Part shown: positions 30,923 to 32,685 of the stretch, piece after piece
Layout: the number at the start of each line of letters is the position of its first letter
How positions within the stretch are numbered: position 1 is the first letter of the stretch
Origin: Bacillota bacterium
GTDB lineage: Bacteria > Bacillota > UBA4882 > UBA10575
Direction: 5' to 3'
DNA: 32,685 nt
Assembly (NCBI GenBank): GCA_012735195.1
Contig: JAAYIC010000058.1
Span: forward strand, 1-32,685
The notes under the pieces: generated by a model
Seen by the model: only the letters and a program-made list of their open reading frames with translations
Databases searched by the model: none
What the model was told of the DNA's origin: nothing
Program-made: the position numbers and the translations under genes

Positions 30923-32116
30923 ATGATGGAGGTTTGGCAAAGAGAAAAAGGCTCCACAGTCCTCCTGGCGATTTTGATTTTGGCAGTAGGTTCCGCCCTC
31001 GTTCTTTCATTGGCGCAAACGAAACAAAATAGCGTATCGGCGGTGGTGGCCCAGGAGAGATCCGCCAAGGCTTTCGATCTGGCGGAAAGCGGCCTGGAAA
31101 CCGTTTGTCAGCAGGCGCGGGCCCATATATTGAACGGCAAAAAACTTGAGGAATTTTCAGCAGATGAAGAACCGGTCGTATTTGGCGGCGGCGACTACAC
31201 GGTGAAGACGGAGGTTTCCTCCGGCAAGCTGCGGATTAAGAGCCGGGGCCGTTACGAAGGGGTCACCCGGGTGGTACAGGAAGAGGTGGAGGTAAAAATC
31301 GCGCCGCCAGACTTTGATGACAACTGGGTGATAGCGACGAAGGACACAATCGATACGAAATATTTGGTTCCCGGTAATTACTATTATGCTGAAAAGAAAC
31401 TTACTCTTAACCACAACTATGGCAACCCCAAGGGAGAGATTTTTGTTGGCACAGGACCCGGAGGAAAAGTTCATGGCAATGCCGGTAATCATGGGTGGAC
31501 AATTACTGAGCTGAAAAACCCTCCAAAGCCGCAGGAAATTACGGTGGAGTATTTCAAGAAGTCGTATAGCAAAACCGAAATAGAAAAAAGAGGTTTCAAA
31601 TACTATGGGACAGACCAAAACTGGGACGGATTACCCAAGGGACTGGAAAACAAAATGATCTTTATCAATGGGAATTTGATGATTAATAAAAAAGATATAA
31701 TTCTGGAAGGAAACTTCAAGAGCCTGACAATTATCGCAACAGGAAATCTTCATTTGAACGGGGATGTAAAGGCGGTTTTGAACAACCCAGATGCCACCCT
31801 TAATCTGATTGCCGGGGGTAATCTGCATATAAACGGCGGAATAGAGGCCGGATCTGAAACGGCGCAAATTTTTCTGTATTCAGAAAAGGATATTCATATA
31901 AATTCATCTGTGGGTCGTTTAGTCGGCCGCCTGCGGGCTAAAGGAACAGTGCACGTAAACAATAAATGCGATCTTTATGCCGCTCCCATGAACCTCAACA
32001 TCCCGGGGGTCCTCATTGACGGGCAGGGTGGTAGTGGCGGCGGCGGTGATAATGGGTCAGCGCAGACGGTCTTTACCGTTGTCAGTTGGCAAGAAATTGA
32101 TCCCGGACAGTTTTAG
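30923..32116 (+). CDS. PilX-like pilus-associated protein with a beta-helix-like C-terminal region
   Basis: The N-terminus (REKGSTVLLAILILAVGSALVLSLA) is a PilX_N-type membrane helix; the Glu5-type FTLxE signature of true pilins is absent. AERSAKAFDLAESGLE-like (seen as AKAFDLAESGLE) is the hallmark of PilX proteins. From about residue 245 the sequence repeats short units such as LIFINGNLMINKKD, LTIIATGNLHLNGDV, LNLIAGGNLHINGGI and IFLYSEKDIHINSS, which suggests a right-handed beta-helix or bactofilin-like fold. It ends in a Gly-rich linker (GGSGGGGDNGS). Role inferred: pilus adhesion or initiation. ATG 30923 or 30926 both fit GGGGGAG. Confidence 0.75.
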   Translation: MMEVWQREKGSTVLLAILILAVGSALVLSLAQTKQNSVSAVVAQERSAKAFDLAESGLETVCQQARAHILNGKKLEEFSADEEPVVFGGGDYTVKTEVSSGKLRIKSRGRYEGVTRVVQEEVEVKIAPPDFDDNWVIATKDTIDTKYLVPGNYYYAEKKLTLNHNYGNPKGEIFVGTGPGGKVHGNAGNHGWTITELKNPPKPQEITVEYFKKSYSKTEIEKRGFKYYGTDQNWDGLPKGLENKMIFINGNLMINKKDIILEGNFKSLTIIATGNLHLNGDVKAVLNNPDATLNLIAGGNLHINGGIEAGSETAQIFLYSEKDIHINSSVGRLVGRLRAKGTVHVNNKCDLYAAPMNLNIPGVLIDGQGGSGGGGDNGSAQTVFTVVSWQEIDPGQF

Positions 32117-32152
32117 AGAACAGACAGTCCGGAGGAAAAGCGAGGAGTGATC

Positions 32153-32685
32153 ATGGCTAAAGTGGGTGTGGGCCTTGATATCGGGACCCGGGGGGTAAAG
32201 GTGGTCCGGGTATCGGGAGACAGTACCTTTCGTGTGAACAGATTTGCCGCCGTGCCTTTGGACGAAGGGGCCATAGATGCCGGTGTGGTGGCCGACCGGA
32301 AAGCGGTGGCTGCGGCCATCAGGGAGGTTTTGAGGGCCGGCCGGATTAGGCAGAAAAGGGTGGTTGTGGCCATTGCCGGGCAGGACGTGGTGGTACGTCA
32401 CCTGAAGATGCCTTTAATGGAGGATGAGGAAGCAGCAAACGCCATCCGTTGGGAAGCCGAACGGTACATCCCTTATCCTGTAGATGAAGTAATGTTTGAT
32501 TTTGAGATCATCGGCAGGAACCGGAATGAAGGCGAGATGGAAGTGATCCTTGTCTGTGCCCATAATGATATCATCCGCAGCCACCTGGATGTCCTGCAGG
32601 AAGCGGGAGTCCAGCCGTTGGCCATTGATATTCAACCCTTTGCCATGATGCGGGGATTGGGGGTCGAATACAGCCGGCCGGCGGA
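32153..32685 (+). CDS. pilM: Type IV pilus assembly protein PilM, 5' part only
   Basis: PilM is an actin-like ATPase of the cytoplasmic face of the pilus machine that binds PilN. The N-terminus VGVGLDIGTRGVKVVRVS is the FtsA/PilM phosphate-binding strand pair. EAERYIPYPVDEVMFDF is typical of PilM, as is DIQPFAMMRG, the stretch before the second actin subdomain. The first 177 codons are present without a stop and the gene runs off the end of the window; the full protein is usually about 350 residues. GAGGAG lies six bases before the ATG. pilN, pilO and a secretin would be expected next. Confidence 0.92.
   Translation, partial: MAKVGVGLDIGTRGVKVVRVSGDSTFRVNRFAAVPLDEGAIDAGVVADRKAVAAAIREVLRAGRIRQKRVVVAIAGQDVVVRHLKMPLMEDEEAANAIRWEAERYIPYPVDEVMFDFEIIGRNRNEGEMEVILVCAHNDIIRSHLDVLQEAGVQPLAIDIQPFAMMRGLGVEYSRPA

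Noticed and set aside
1-32685. CRISPR array, tRNA, rRNA, prophage or transposase
   Set aside because: No regularly spaced repeats with unique spacers, no cloverleaf with a CCA-type end, and no recombinase or phage motif was seen.

Overview
The window looks like a chromosomal segment from a diderm (outer-membrane-bearing) member of the Bacillota, possibly an uncultured Limnochordia/Hydrogenispora-type lineage; this placement is inference. The evidence is a mix of an outer-membrane and LPS-export cluster (TamB, BamA, OmpH/Skp, LpxD, LptF/G, LptD, LptC, LptA) with genes typical of Firmicutes (YprB-like exonuclease, YhaM, MtaB, HIT protein, short bS21, NfeD plus FloA). Strong GGAGG Shine-Dalgarno sites and frequent GTG/TTG starts fit the same picture. 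Almost everything is on the + strand.

Layout. Positions 2-169 hold an internal fragment of butyrate kinase on the minus strand. It abuts the truncated TamB-like gene so abruptly that a rearrangement or a chimeric contig end is likely. From 165 to 11125 runs the envelope-biogenesis cluster: tamB-like, bamA, ompH, a second coiled-coil protein, lpxD, lptF, lptD, lptC and lptA. From 11160 to 15212 the same direction continues with RNA and translation genes: yprB-like exonuclease, yhaM, mtaB, a HIT protein and rpsU, ending in a hairpin terminator. A palindromic operator then precedes nfeD, floA and a small membrane-anchored protein (15345-18283).

The 18284-18470 interval carries no gene but a highly structured, pseudoknot-capable RNA candidate ending in a textbook terminator. 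It is followed by an ATP sulfurylase gene, a block of 15-bp tandem repeats, and a Re-citrate-synthase/isopropylmalate-synthase-like gene interrupted by an in-frame TGA at codon 33. Next come a Spy/CpxP-like periplasmic protein with a good sigma-A promoter and a terminator, and a large exported protein that joins a FecR domain to a predicted outer-membrane beta-barrel.

The last third (24662-32685) is a type IV pilus operon: pilB, pilT, pilC, a major pilin, three minor prepilins, a PilX-like protein with a long beta-rich C-terminal region, and the start of pilM, which runs off the window. Together the genes describe building an outer membrane, exporting LPS through it, and assembling pili that must cross it.

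No CRISPR array, tRNA, rRNA, transposase or phage gene was seen. Assignments rest on reading motifs by eye, without database searches.
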